A DNA stretch of 64,000 nt from Campylobacterales bacterium (GCA_026390075.1 JAPLGP010000033.1:47619-111618); one strand, 5' to 3'; counted from the stretch's first letter, positions 32,057 through 43,183 are shown. The notes: a model not told the origin generated them from the letters alone. Program-made: numbers and translations.

Positions 32057-32854
32057 ATGAACCTTATTAAAATAGAAAATATCCACATGCCAGAGTTAGA
32101 GATTTATCACAGTCTAAGAGAAAGTGCTTTTAGGGACGATAAAAGCTTTGTAGCCGATAGTCCAAAAGTGGCAAATATGCTTTTAAAAACTTCTATGGAG
32201 ATTAAAAGTATTTTGGCGACACCTGAGTATTACGATGCGTTTAAAGAGTTAATTACTCACAAAAATATTCCTAAACTTTTTGTGACAGACAAAAAAGAGA
32301 TGCAAAAAATCGTCGGACATAAAATCCACCATAATGTGATGATGCACGGAATCCGCCCAGATGAAAGCTCTTTAGATAAGTTAGGCGATACCATCATCAT
32401 GGTGGACAACATCTCTTCAAGTGAAAATATCGGCTCAATCGCCCGAAGTGCGGCAGCGCTTGGAATAAACTCTTTTGTAGTTCCACAACAAGCCCCACAT
32501 CCTTACAACAGACGCGCACTAAGAGTTTCTATGGGGCATGTGAGTATGCTCAATATTCACATCTATGAAGAAATCATTTCCACATGCCAAGCTCTAAAAA
32601 ATCTAGGCTATAAAATCTTTGCTGCTGAAGTACAAGAAAATTCTACACCATTACGGCATGTGGAAGTTCCACAAAAGTGGGTACTGCTTATGGGAAATGA
32701 AGGAAAAGGACTCTCGCAAGAAATTTTAGATGTCTGCGATGAGGTCGTAACCATTGAGATGTTAGAGGGTGTAAAAAGTTTCAATGTAAGCGTCGCCGCG
32801 TCCATTATGATGTATCAGTTTAAAAATAGGGCTTCATCGAAAATTCTACTATAA
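32057..32854 (+). CDS. TrmH-family RNA methyltransferase (SpoU)
   Basis: NISSSENIGSIARSAAALG, LMGNEGKGLS, GVKSFNVSVAASIMMY. Confidence 0.9.
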   Translation: MNLIKIENIHMPELEIYHSLRESAFRDDKSFVADSPKVANMLLKTSMEIKSILATPEYYDAFKELITHKNIPKLFVTDKKEMQKIVGHKIHHNVMMHGIRPDESSLDKLGDTIIMVDNISSSENIGSIARSAAALGINSFVVPQQAPHPYNRRALRVSMGHVSMLNIHIYEEIISTCQALKNLGYKIFAAEVQENSTPLRHVEVPQKWVLLMGNEGKGLSQEILDVCDEVVTIEMLEGVKSFNVSVAASIMMYQFKNRASSKILL

Positions 32855-32884
32855 TTGCGGTTATATTTTAAATAAGGCACAAAA

Positions 32885-33076
32885 ATGGGCGGCACAAAAC
32901 GAAGTAACATAAAACACGGCATGAGCGTCGCCATAGTCCTTAAACAAGATCAACAAAGCGGACGCCTCACAGACGGCATAGTTCGCGATATTTTAACTTC
33001 ATCTGCAACACATCATCATGGTATCAAAGTGCGTCTTATGAGCGGCGAGGTTGGACGGGTAAAAGAACTCTATTAA
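32885..33076 (+). CDS. YwbE-family small protein
   Basis: KRSNIKHGMSVAIVLKQDQQSGRLTDGIVRDILTSSATHHHGIKVRL. Confidence 0.9.
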   Translation: MGGTKRSNIKHGMSVAIVLKQDQQSGRLTDGIVRDILTSSATHHHGIKVRLMSGEVGRVKELY

Positions 33077-33159
33077 TTTAAACACTACATATTTAAAAAT
33101 ATTTATATGATATACTTTAGCTTTTAAATTGCGTTAAAATAGTCATAAAAGGTGTTTTT

Positions 33160-33603
33160 ATGTGTATTGACATGCTTCTTTTTTCTGTCTCTGATAATAA
33201 CTATGCACTTCCCGTGACTAAAATAGTGCGTGTTTTGTGGGCGCTTGAAATTACTCCTGTTCCAAAATCTCCAAAAATCTTGTATGGTGTTTTTGATTTA
33301 CATGGAAAGATGCTTCCCGTAATCTCCCTCAGAGAACTTCTTTCTTTGCCTAAAAAAGAGATAGCACTTGAAGATTCTTTTATCATTTTAACACTGCACT
33401 CTCACCAAATCGCGCTTTTAGTTGACCATACTGTTGGGGTGTTTGCGCTGGATGAAGAGGATTCAAGCGAGGCGGAAGAGCTTTTTAAAGAACTATCTAC
33501 AACTCATATTGTCAGGTATGAAGAGAGACTGACTCCTGTTTTAGATATTGACGCTCTGCTTGACAGTGAGCTTATTAAAAGAGTAGCAGATGTCGATGAT
33601 TGA
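33160..33603 (+). CDS. CheW-like protein
   Basis: LYGVFDLHGKMLPVISLRELL, start of chemosensory operon. Confidence 0.8.
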   Translation: MCIDMLLFSVSDNNYALPVTKIVRVLWALEITPVPKSPKILYGVFDLHGKMLPVISLRELLSLPKKEIALEDSFIILTLHSHQIALLVDHTVGVFALDEEDSSEAEELFKELSTTHIVRYEERLTPVLDIDALLDSELIKRVADVDD

Positions 33604-34798
33604 GCGAGTACAAAAATATTTGTTTCAAAACTTGGGATGGAATATTGATATTCATGAACCAACTTTTGAGGCAAAACTGGGACGGATTTGTAAAAAACTT
33701 GGTTTTGATGTCCTGAAGTTTTGCATAGAATCCCTTAAAAACGAAGAAACAGACACCAAAATTTTACAAGCCTTTGCCCGTGAATATAGTGTGGGTGAGA
33801 GCTATTTTTTCAGAAATCTTCAATTTTACGATTACTTTGAGCACACAATTATCCCCCAACTACTTCAAAAAAATGAGCGTTCTTTATCAGTTTGGTCAGT
33901 TGGATGCAGCAGCGGAGAAGAACTCTACTCTCTAGCAATGATACTGCAAAATACAATTCCAGATATTGGCATGTGGAAGCTCTATCTTTTGGGTACGGAT
34001 GTAAATCCACATGCCATAAGCCAAGCAAATTCTGGAGTATTCACTAAGTTTTCATTCAGACAGACCCCAGAAAAGTATATGAGCTATTTCATAGCAAATG
34101 GCGGAACTTATGAGATTGCACCTGAGATTAAAAAAATGGTACATTTCAGATATCACAATGTTATGGATGAACCCTACATCTGTTTACCTCCAAATGGAGA
34201 GAAATTTGATTTGATTCTTCTTAAAAATGTCCTTATCTATTTTGATATAAAAAAAGCAAAAAAAGTGGCGGACTCTCTTTTTAGTGTTCTCAAAAAGGGT
34301 GGATATCTCGCAACCACGCCCGCAGAGTATGGGATAGGAGTGTTTAACTATCCACATGCCAAGTTTTTACCCGATGCATGTCTGATACAAAAAGATTTTA
34401 AATCGCTAGAAGAGATGATTATTCTCAAAAATGAGCCAGATATAATAGAGTCAGTGATTGAAAATCTGCTAGAAGCTCCAAAAATTAAATCAAAAGAGGA
34501 CAAACGCAGCCACTATTACAATGCCCTAGAGAGGTTAAAAAACAATGACAGTGATGGGGCGAAGCTCTATCTCAGACACGCACTCTATCTTGACAAAGAT
34601 TTTGTCATGGCACATATCCTTCTTGGAAATATTCTCAAAAAAAAGGGAGAGTTGGAGTCTGCTACAAAACATCTCAACAATGCCAAAACGAAACTTTTCC
34701 ACATGCCACCGCAAGAAGTGGTGGAACTTTCAGATGGGATAATGGCAAGTGATTTGCTCTTTATTCTCAATTCCATAAAAGGAGAAGAGTTTGAATAG
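33590..34798 (+). CDS. cheR: CheR-type methyltransferase with C-terminal TPR-like region
   Basis: SVWSVGCSSGEELYSLAM, FDLILLKNVLIYFD. Confidence 0.9.
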   Translation: MSMIERVQKYLFQNLGWNIDIHEPTFEAKLGRICKKLGFDVLKFCIESLKNEETDTKILQAFAREYSVGESYFFRNLQFYDYFEHTIIPQLLQKNERSLSVWSVGCSSGEELYSLAMILQNTIPDIGMWKLYLLGTDVNPHAISQANSGVFTKFSFRQTPEKYMSYFIANGGTYEIAPEIKKMVHFRYHNVMDEPYICLPPNGEKFDLILLKNVLIYFDIKKAKKVADSLFSVLKKGGYLATTPAEYGIGVFNYPHAKFLPDACLIQKDFKSLEEMIILKNEPDIIESVIENLLEAPKIKSKEDKRSHYYNALERLKNNDSDGAKLYLRHALYLDKDFVMAHILLGNILKKKGELESATKHLNNAKTKLFHMPPQEVVELSDGIMASDLLFILNSIKGEEFE

Positions 34799-35306
34799 TG
34801 TAGAAAATATACTTAGGCAAAGAGCTATAAAAGCCGCGAAAAAGCTGGATAAAACCGAGATTTCGGATGCTCTTGAGCTCATCTATTTTAAAATAGATGA
34901 CGAAATATATGCCATTGAGGCGAGTGTTGTGAGCGAAATTCATAAATTCAAAGAGCCTATGCCTATTCCTTTTACACCCTCCTATATCTGCGGAGTTTTT
35001 TATCTGCGGGGAAGATTTATTTCGCTTGTAAGCCTCGTAAACTTTTTGGGGATTGGAGAGCAAAAAAGAGACAGTAGCCACTCCATTTTGCTTTTGAGTA
35101 GCGAGAGTATGGAGTTTGGCATCATGGTCGATGAAGTGCTGGAGAAGAAGAAGTTATCAAAGCAGGAGATTCAGGAAATTCCCTCTGGTTTTAATCTTCC
35201 AAGAGCAGATTTAGTAATCGGAGTGACAGAGAGCGGTACGATTGTACTTGATGGTAAGAAGTTTTTGGAAGATTCAAAAATTGTAGCACATGAAGAAGTA
35301 AATTAA
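34791..35306 (+). CDS. cheW: CheW-like protein
   Basis: CheW-domain pattern YICGVFYLRGRFISLVSLVNFLG. Confidence 0.88.
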   Translation: MNSVENILRQRAIKAAKKLDKTEISDALELIYFKIDDEIYAIEASVVSEIHKFKEPMPIPFTPSYICGVFYLRGRFISLVSLVNFLGIGEQKRDSSHSILLLSSESMEFGIMVDEVLEKKKLSKQEIQEIPSGFNLPRADLVIGVTESGTIVLDGKKFLEDSKIVAHEEVN

Positions 35307-35308
35307 TT

Positions 35309-37090
35309 ATGAAAGGAAATAGCATGATAAACGGGTTTAGATTGAAGCATAAAATAATAACAGGAGGATTGTTGCCTCTTATTTTTTTGATGCTAATTAA
35401 TGTAGTGGGTTTTATGAACTTTAATGGTCTGATTGATGGTCTTAAGTGGGTCAATCATACGCATATGGTTATTCAAAATGCAATTTTGATTCAAAAAATA
35501 GCTGTGGATATGGAAACAGGAGAGCGCGGTTTTCTATTGACGGGCAAAGAAGATTTTCTTGAACCTTATAATAAACGGAAAATAGAGTATGACAAGATTA
35601 TGGAACATACAGAGAGTTTAGTCAGTGATAATCCAAAACAGATGGCATTACTGCAGCAAGCCCATACAACACTGAACGCTTGGAAGACAGATATAGCAGA
35701 TAAGTATATTGCTAAACGCAAAGAACTTGATAATGTGAAATCGGCAGATGTATTGAGTATCGTCAGTGAGATTGTCTCAAAAGAAGAAGGAAAAGCGCAG
35801 ATGGATAAGTTTCGCGAACTGATGAGAGCAATTATAGATAATGAAAGAGAGTTGCTAGCAGATCGCACAAAAGTCGCTGATATTTTGACGCAAGACACAA
35901 ATAAAATTATCATTGGAGGAACGATAGCGGCGATTCTTTTCGCGATTTTTATCGTTATTTTCCTGACTAAAGCGATAATTCAGCCAATAGAAAATCTTAA
36001 AGAGTGTTCCATAAAAATTAGTCAAGGTGATTTGGATGCAGACATTAATGTCAATAGCCGCGATGAGCTTGGAGAACTTGCCAACTCATTTAGAGAGATG
36101 ATAACTTATTTCAAACATATCTCACAAATTGCACATAAGATTGGAGAGGGAAATTTGAGTGTTGTTATTGCCAAACGCTCAGAGAACGATATGCTCTCAA
36201 GAGCCCTAGAAAATATGGTCACCAATCTCAATACCATTATGTTTGAGCTCAAGCATAGCGTCCTTTCCCTCAATAGTGCCACAACAGAGATTTTAGCCAC
36301 TACCACGCAGGTGGCTTCGAGTGCTTCACAAACCTCTTCGGCAGTTGCACAAACCTCCGCTTCGATAGAGGAGATAAAGCAGACAGCAAAGGCAAGCTCT
36401 GCAAAAGCTAAACAAACCACAGAGAGTACAAATAAAGCGATGGATATTGCTAAAAGCGGGACTGATAAGCTGATTGAAAATATGCAGGGGCTTAGTCAAA
36501 TCAAAGAGAAAATGGATTTGATTGCTTCAAATATTGTACTTCTAAGCCAGCAGAGCCAGCAGATAGGCGAGATTACAAGCACGGTGGAAGATATAGCGAA
36601 TCAGTCAAATATGCTCGCAGTAAATGCCTCCATCGAGGCGGTAAAAGCAGGTGAACAAGGCAAAGGTTTTTCTGTTGTAGCACTTGAGCTAAAAAACCTC
36701 TCCGAACAGTCAAAACAAGGTGTAAAACAAGTACAAAAAATTCTCACAGATATTCAAAAAGTAACAGGTACTTTGGTAATGGTTGCAGAGCAAGGAGCAA
36801 AAGCTGTTGAGAGCGGTGTAAAACAGGCACTTAGTGCAAAAACATCGATGGATAAGCTAAATGAAACCGTGATGAATGCGGCAAATGCAAACAAACAAAT
36901 CTCAGCTTCGTATGAGCAGGAGCTTGCTGGAATGGATCAGATTTCAGGGGCTATGAGCAGTGTCAAAGAGGCAACTCTGCAAAATCTCAGCAGCATAAAA
37001 CAAGTGGAAGAGTCAGCGCATGATTTGAATGGACTGAGCCAAAAACTGCGAGAGTTGATGGAACACTACATAATCGCTGACACAAAATGA
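35309..37090 (+). CDS. Methyl-accepting chemotaxis protein with CHASE3-like sensor
   Basis: DMETGERGFLLTGKEDFLEPY, HAMP, signalling hairpin. Confidence 0.9.
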   Translation: MKGNSMINGFRLKHKIITGGLLPLIFLMLINVVGFMNFNGLIDGLKWVNHTHMVIQNAILIQKIAVDMETGERGFLLTGKEDFLEPYNKRKIEYDKIMEHTESLVSDNPKQMALLQQAHTTLNAWKTDIADKYIAKRKELDNVKSADVLSIVSEIVSKEEGKAQMDKFRELMRAIIDNERELLADRTKVADILTQDTNKIIIGGTIAAILFAIFIVIFLTKAIIQPIENLKECSIKISQGDLDADINVNSRDELGELANSFREMITYFKHISQIAHKIGEGNLSVVIAKRSENDMLSRALENMVTNLNTIMFELKHSVLSLNSATTEILATTTQVASSASQTSSAVAQTSASIEEIKQTAKASSAKAKQTTESTNKAMDIAKSGTDKLIENMQGLSQIKEKMDLIASNIVLLSQQSQQIGEITSTVEDIANQSNMLAVNASIEAVKAGEQGKGFSVVALELKNLSEQSKQGVKQVQKILTDIQKVTGTLVMVAEQGAKAVESGVKQALSAKTSMDKLNETVMNAANANKQISASYEQELAGMDQISGAMSSVKEATLQNLSSIKQVEESAHDLNGLSQKLRELMEHYIIADTK

Positions 37091-37094
37091 GCAG

Positions 37095-39257
37095 ATGATG
37101 GATACAAAAAACGAAGCTTTTTTAAAGAGGCTTCTTGAGACTTTTTTCCAAGAGGCAAAAGAGCATATTGACAACCTTTCAGAGGGGCTTTTAAACCTAA
37201 AAAAGAGCCGTGATGCCGAAGCTAATAAAGTGCTCGTGGAGACACTCTTTAGAGAAGCGCATAGCTTTAAGGGTGCGGCTCGTGCTGTAAATATTACAGA
37301 GATTGAAGAGCTTTGTAAAGCTATGGAAGATATCTTCAGCTCCTATAAACAGTCACTTCTAAAAATTCCAAACTCTCTCATAGAAGTGATGCTCGAGTGT
37401 AACGATATGTTGACTCTTCTGAGTGGGGCGAATGAAGATGCAAGAAGAGATTTGAAACCTCTGGTTCAGGAGCATATAGAAGCTCTTCATAAAGGCTTGC
37501 AAGGGGATAACAGTGTAAGAGAAAAAGTCACAGTTGCAGAGCAAATCCCCATAAGAAAGAGCGAAGAAATTAAAGAAGTAGAACAACTCCACATGCCGAC
37601 AGAGGAGATAAAAACTCAGGAGACCATCCGCATCCATGTCAAAAAACTCAGTTCTATTATGCACCAATCCGAAGAGATGCTTTTTGCAAAGATGGTATCA
37701 AGACGGCATGTGGAAGATTTGATAACTATTGAGTCTGAGATAGAGGAGCTTATAACCACGCTTCAAAGCAGTGCGCAAGAGCTGATTTTAAAGAGACTTA
37801 CAACACTCAAAAGTGTAATCAACAAAGCAACCAAGCAGACAAAAGGGGATGCCAGAGAGATAGGCATGATGGTGGATCATTTGATAGGTGATATGAAAGA
37901 AGCCTTGATGCTCCCATTTTCTGCCATGTTTTCTACCCTTCCCAAGATTGTTCACGATATGGCAAAAAGTGTCGGCAAAGATATTAGCCTAAGTGTAATC
38001 GGTGGCGATATGGAGATAGATAGAAGAATTTCAGAGCAGATGCACGACCCGCTCATCCATCTTCTGCGCAACTCGATTGACCACGGAATTGAGAAAAGCG
38101 GAACGATTACTCTCACCCTTACCCAAAAAAGTGCATCCAAAGTGGAGCTCTCGGTCGCCGATGATGGCAGTGGAATCGATAGCAAAAAGATACGCCAAAG
38201 CAGTGTAAAGAAGGGTATTATAACCCAAGTGGAGGCAGATGCCCTCGATGAAGAGAGTGTATTAAACTTGATTTTTAAATCAGGCATCTCCACCGCAAAG
38301 ATAGTTACCGATTTATCTGGGCGTGGGCTTGGTCTTGCCATAGTTTTGGAAAAAGCACAGCAGTTCGGTGGTGAAGTGCATGTGCAAAACAACAAAGAGA
38401 GAGGGTGTACATTTACCATACTTCTGCCCCTTACCATGGCAACATTCAGAGGGGTTGTCACTTTGTTGGGTGAGCAGAAATTTATTTTTGCAAGTGAACG
38501 AATTGTGCGTGTTATGACAATAGAAAAAGAGAACATAAAAATTGTTGAGGGCAAAGAGATGGTTGTGCTTACACATCTCGTCGTACCATTTTATCATCTG
38601 AGCACTCTTTTGGAACTCCCATCATCTCTAAATGAGTCGAATGCGTTGGCGGTGGTGGTCATAAAATACGCCAATGAGATGCTGGCAGTCGGCGTGGACG
38701 CAGTTGAGTATGAAGAGGAGGTGATGGTGAAGAGCCTTGGCAAACAGCTTACTCGTGTGCATGCCATCTCCGGAGCCTCACTTTTGGCTTCTGATGCGCC
38801 CGCACTCATCCTCAATATCTCCGATATTTTCAAATCACTCTCGAGTGTTACAAAGAGAAGCGAGGCACAAAAAAAAGAGAGTATAAAGAAAAAATCAAAG
38901 ATACTTGTGGTCGATGACTCCTCTACCACTCTGGCACTTCTGCAAAATATTTTGGAGATGGTCGGGTATGAGGTTGCGGTCGCCGTGGATGGACTACAAG
39001 CTTTTGAAATGCTCAAAAAAGGGAGTTTTGATTTGGTAGTTTCAGATGTGGATATGCCAAAGATGAACGGTTTTGAGCTTACGGAGGCTATCAGAGCGGA
39101 TTCCCACATTCCAGAGCTACCAGTCATTTTGGTGACATCTTTAGAATCGCGAGAGGACAAAGAGAGAGGGATGCACTCCGGTGCAAATGCTTACCTTATA
39201 AAAAGTACATTTGAGCAGAGCAATCTAATTGAAAATATTCAACAACTAATTGACTAA
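37095..39257 (+). CDS. cheA: CheA histidine kinase with C-terminal receiver
   Basis: Hpt AHSFKGAARAV, RNSIDHGIE, CheW-like region, REC VVDDSSTT. Confidence 0.93.
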   Translation: MMDTKNEAFLKRLLETFFQEAKEHIDNLSEGLLNLKKSRDAEANKVLVETLFREAHSFKGAARAVNITEIEELCKAMEDIFSSYKQSLLKIPNSLIEVMLECNDMLTLLSGANEDARRDLKPLVQEHIEALHKGLQGDNSVREKVTVAEQIPIRKSEEIKEVEQLHMPTEEIKTQETIRIHVKKLSSIMHQSEEMLFAKMVSRRHVEDLITIESEIEELITTLQSSAQELILKRLTTLKSVINKATKQTKGDAREIGMMVDHLIGDMKEALMLPFSAMFSTLPKIVHDMAKSVGKDISLSVIGGDMEIDRRISEQMHDPLIHLLRNSIDHGIEKSGTITLTLTQKSASKVELSVADDGSGIDSKKIRQSSVKKGIITQVEADALDEESVLNLIFKSGISTAKIVTDLSGRGLGLAIVLEKAQQFGGEVHVQNNKERGCTFTILLPLTMATFRGVVTLLGEQKFIFASERIVRVMTIEKENIKIVEGKEMVVLTHLVVPFYHLSTLLELPSSLNESNALAVVVIKYANEMLAVGVDAVEYEEEVMVKSLGKQLTRVHAISGASLLASDAPALILNISDIFKSLSSVTKRSEAQKKESIKKKSKILVVDDSSTTLALLQNILEMVGYEVAVAVDGLQAFEMLKKGSFDLVVSDVDMPKMNGFELTEAIRADSHIPELPVILVTSLESREDKERGMHSGANAYLIKSTFEQSNLIENIQQLID

Positions 39258-39272
39258 TACGAGGAGTTTAAA

Positions 39273-40316
39273 ATGATACGACTAATGATTGTCGATGATT
39301 CAAATACATCCAGAGAGATGCTGGTTTACTCGCTTGCTTCCGAGCTTGATATAGAAGTTGTCGGCGTTGCGGAAGATGGGCAAGAAGCCGTTGCAATGGT
39401 TAAAAAAATTAAACCTGACATCATTCTTATGGATATTAATATGCCCAATATGGACGGCTATGAAGCTTCTATAATCATTATGGAAAATAACCCGACACCT
39501 ATTTTGCTTATGAGTGCCACTTGGGATATGAATGAGGTAAGTAAAATTTTAGAGAACATGCACATCGGAGTGCTTGGAGTTTATGAAAAACCCTATGGAC
39601 CAGGGCATCCAAAGTATAAGGAGCTTTATGAGAGAATAGTCGCGGATATCAGAGTGATGTCGGATGTGAAAGTTGTTCGCAGATGGAACCACAACCATTT
39701 TGAAAGTAATTTTAAAACCCTGCAAGACAAAAAGTACGCAAAAGAGTGCAAATTTGTCATGATTGGCTCTTCCACAGGCGGACCTCCCATTCTTCACACT
39801 ATTTTGAGGGCACTTCCAGCCGATTATCCTCTACCGATATTGGTTGCACAGCATATGAGCAGAGAATTTATTGATACATTTATAGAGTGGCTGGATGAGC
39901 AGTGTGCCTTGCATGTAAAAAAAGCGGAGGATGGCGAGAAAATCTGTGCTGGACATGTCTATATTGCACCTTCAAATTACCATCTAACTTTGCAAAATAG
40001 CAGAATTACTCTTATTGAAGCAGATAAAAGTGATCTCTATGTTCCCTCTGTTTCAAAACTCTTTTCTTCGGTAACTCAATGGAATGCGGGAGAGGCAGTG
40101 GCTATTTTGCTCTCAGGAATGGGAGATGACGGTGCCGAAGCAATCACTAAACTTAAACTCTACGGCGGGGTTACAATTGCACAAAATGAGGATACATCTG
40201 TAGTTTTTGGAATGGCAAATGAGGCGATAAAAAAGGGTGGAATAGACTTTGTTTTATCTCCAGAAGGAATTGCAGAGTTTTTGCTGAGTATTAAAATTGA
40301 CAAAAAGGAAATATGA
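39273..40316 (+). CDS. cheB: CheB methylesterase/response regulator
   Basis: REC plus IGSSTGGPPILH and LLSGMGDDGAEA. Confidence 0.93.
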   Translation: MIRLMIVDDSNTSREMLVYSLASELDIEVVGVAEDGQEAVAMVKKIKPDIILMDINMPNMDGYEASIIIMENNPTPILLMSATWDMNEVSKILENMHIGVLGVYEKPYGPGHPKYKELYERIVADIRVMSDVKVVRRWNHNHFESNFKTLQDKKYAKECKFVMIGSSTGGPPILHTILRALPADYPLPILVAQHMSREFIDTFIEWLDEQCALHVKKAEDGEKICAGHVYIAPSNYHLTLQNSRITLIEADKSDLYVPSVSKLFSSVTQWNAGEAVAILLSGMGDDGAEAITKLKLYGGVTIAQNEDTSVVFGMANEAIKKGGIDFVLSPEGIAEFLLSIKIDKKEI

Positions 40317-41641
40317 TGGAAAGCCAAGCATATAAAAAAATAAATGTATCAATTCTTGTCGTTGAAGACAGCCTTACACAGGCAGAAGAAGTTCGCTATT
40401 TTCTTGAAGAGAATGGCTACAATGTGGATGTTTGCAATGATGGAGAAGAAGCGCTAGCATGGCTTTTGAGTGCAAAAAAACTGCCTGATGTTATTGTGAG
40501 CGATATTGTTATGCCAAAGATGAATGGGTATGACCTTTGTAAAGCAATCCGCAAGGACGAGAAGCTAAAGGGTCTCCCTGTGATTCTTCTGACCTCACTC
40601 TCGGAACCCCATGACATCATCAAAAGCATAGAAGCAGGAGCAAATAAGTTTCTCACAAAACCCTTTGACCATAAGCGTCTCCCCGAAGTCATAGATGAAC
40701 TTTACATAAACACCCAGCGAAGAAGCATTGAGAGAATGGAGATGGGAATTCGGCTGATGTTTAGTGGAAGCGATTTTCTTATCACGGCGGACAAGGTGCA
40801 GATACTCGATTTATTACTCTCAAGTTATGAGGAATCCTACTATAAAAACCTTCAGCTTCAAGAGAGTCGAAGTGCGCTTGAGAAGCTCAACGCAGAGCTG
40901 GAACAAAGGGTGCAAGAGCGTACAAAAGAGGTGCAAGAAAAAGACAAAATCATGATGATACAATCCCGCCAAGCCGCAATGGGAGATATGATTGCTATGA
41001 TTGCCCACCAGTGGAGACAGCCACTTTCTATAGTAAGCATGGAGATGAATAATCTTAGATTATCGGTTGAACTCGATGAAGAGATAACAAAAGAGATGTT
41101 GATTCAATATACCGATGATGTCAATCAACAAATTCAGCAACTCTCACAAACTATTGAAGATTTCAGAGGGTATCTCAAACCGACTCAAGATAAAGAAGAG
41201 GTCACAATTGTGGATGTTCTTAAAAAAACGATGAATCTTATGCAAAAAAGTTTGGAAAATAATAATATTACCGTTGAAATAAATAATTCAAGCCAAGCCA
41301 AAATTTCAACTTACCCAAACCAACTGCTGCAGGTCTTTATAAATATTATCAACAATGCCAAAGAGATACTCCTTAACAGAAAAGTTGAAGAGGCAAAAGT
41401 AATAATCACTATCAACGACACAAAAGATTCTATTCTCATCAGTGTCTGTGACAACGGAGGTGGAATTCCAAAAGAGATTATAGGCAGATTGGGCGAGCCT
41501 TACTTTACAACAAAAGAGACAAATGGAACAGGTCTAGGAATCTATATGTCCAAAATGATTGTTTTAAAACATTTAAATGGAAATTTAACTTGGGGAAATA
41601 AAAATGGTGGGGCTTGTTTTACTATTGTTCTAAAAAGATAG
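40313..41641 (+). CDS. Hybrid response regulator/histidine kinase
   Basis: N-terminal REC, MIAHQWRQPLS, GTGLGIYMSK. Confidence 0.88.
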   Translation: MMESQAYKKINVSILVVEDSLTQAEEVRYFLEENGYNVDVCNDGEEALAWLLSAKKLPDVIVSDIVMPKMNGYDLCKAIRKDEKLKGLPVILLTSLSEPHDIIKSIEAGANKFLTKPFDHKRLPEVIDELYINTQRRSIERMEMGIRLMFSGSDFLITADKVQILDLLLSSYEESYYKNLQLQESRSALEKLNAELEQRVQERTKEVQEKDKIMMIQSRQAAMGDMIAMIAHQWRQPLSIVSMEMNNLRLSVELDEEITKEMLIQYTDDVNQQIQQLSQTIEDFRGYLKPTQDKEEVTIVDVLKKTMNLMQKSLENNNITVEINNSSQAKISTYPNQLLQVFINIINNAKEILLNRKVEEAKVIITINDTKDSILISVCDNGGGIPKEIIGRLGEPYFTTKETNGTGLGIYMSKMIVLKHLNGNLTWGNKNGGACFTIVLKR

Positions 41642-41674
41642 GGGCTATAAAAATGCTATAATTTCAAAAAAAGA

Positions 41675-43051
41675 ATGAACATGAACTCTAAAGAATTTTC
41701 AACCCTTCCATTGTCACAAGATATGCTTAGTAACCTAAATGAAATAGGTTATACACAAATGACACCCGTTCAAGCGGAGACACTTCCCTATATTTTGGAA
41801 GGTCGCGATGTCATCGCTCAGGCAAAAACAGGAAGCGGTAAAACAGCTGCTTTTGGTATCGGACTACTTAGTAAACTCGATGTGAAAAAGTTTCGAGTGC
41901 AAACGCTCGTTCTTTGCCCAACAAGAGAACTCGCCGACCAAGTCGCAAAAGAGCTTCGTACACTTGCAAGATTTGCACATAACATTAAAATTTTAACTCT
42001 TTGTGGCGGAGCGGCTTTTGGCCCGCAACTCGGTTCGCTTCGCCATGGTGCTCACATCATTGTTGGAACTCCAGGGCGCATTTTAAAGCATTTAAACAAA
42101 GATACTTTGAGCTTAGAAAACCTAGAAACGCTTGTGCTTGATGAAGCCGACAGAATGCTCGATATGGGTTTCATAGAAGAGATTGACAAAGTTTTAGAGT
42201 ACGCACCCAAAGAGAAGCAGACACTCCTTTTTTCTGCGACTTACACCGATGAGATTATCGACATAAGCAATAAACTTCAAAAAGATGCGATAAGTGTAAA
42301 AACTATCACAACAGAAGTTGCCAACAAAATTACCGAGCGATTTTATGAGGCACATAACAACAATAAACTTGAAACACTCATCAAAATTTTCAGCACCTAC
42401 AAGCCTGAAAATGTTATAGTTTTTACTAACACGAAGTTAGAAGCAAAAGAGTTAGCAGAGAATTTACAAAAAAATAAAATCGATGCACTTGCTATTCACG
42501 GTGATTTAGAGCAGTATGAGCGAAATGATGTGTTAGTACAGTTTGCTAACAAAAGTTGTCCTGTGTTAGTTGCAACCGATGTAGCAGCAAGGGGACTTGA
42601 CATCAAAGAACTTGCCATGGTTGTAAATTATGACATTCCTCATGGCACAGAAACTTATACGCACCGAATAGGCAGAACAGGAAGAGCTGGACAAGAGGGC
42701 ATCGCAATTACACTTTACAATGCCTATGAAGTGCAAAACGCTCTTGAATACAAAAATGAGAATCGCCTTTTTGAAGAGTCAGAAAACCTCAAAAAAGAGA
42801 ATGGTTTTGAAATGAAACCCCAATACATCACACTTGTCATCGAGGGTGGAAAAAAAGAAAAAGTCCGTGCAGGAGATTTACTCGGAGCACTCACAGGCGA
42901 CGCAGGATTATCAGGCGACGACATAGGCAAAATCGACATCTACGAAAGACAAAGTTATGCTGCGATTAAAAGCAAGTTCATAGACCAAGCCCACAAAAAA
43001 CTCCAACATGGAAAGATAAAAGGAAAGAAATTTTCTGTATGGGTGCTTTAG
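41675..43051 (+). CDS. DEAD-box RNA helicase
   Basis: AKTGSGKTAAFG, VLDEADRML, SAT, HRIGRTGRAG. Confidence 0.95.
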   Translation: MNMNSKEFSTLPLSQDMLSNLNEIGYTQMTPVQAETLPYILEGRDVIAQAKTGSGKTAAFGIGLLSKLDVKKFRVQTLVLCPTRELADQVAKELRTLARFAHNIKILTLCGGAAFGPQLGSLRHGAHIIVGTPGRILKHLNKDTLSLENLETLVLDEADRMLDMGFIEEIDKVLEYAPKEKQTLLFSATYTDEIIDISNKLQKDAISVKTITTEVANKITERFYEAHNNNKLETLIKIFSTYKPENVIVFTNTKLEAKELAENLQKNKIDALAIHGDLEQYERNDVLVQFANKSCPVLVATDVAARGLDIKELAMVVNYDIPHGTETYTHRIGRTGRAGQEGIAITLYNAYEVQNALEYKNENRLFEESENLKKENGFEMKPQYITLVIEGGKKEKVRAGDLLGALTGDAGLSGDDIGKIDIYERQSYAAIKSKFIDQAHKKLQHGKIKGKKFSVWVL

Positions 43052-43183
43052 AATAAACCTACTTATTTTGCTTATACCATTGAATAGTTTGAGCTAAAAA
43101 TTGATATACTGCACTTATAAAATTTTAAACAGTGTGTTTAATATAGACTTTACTTATCTAAAGCTTAAAATGGAGTTTGAAGA

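Noticed and set aside
37952-38554. 200-aa antisense ORF and many other antisense ORFs in the track
   Set aside because: Lies opposite cheA, has low-complexity Ser/Leu-rich composition, no ribosome-binding site, and mirrors the coding frame.
29880-41030. Similar stretches around 29880 and 40980
   Set aside because: Both encode the conserved histidine kinase H-box MIAHQWRQPLS.
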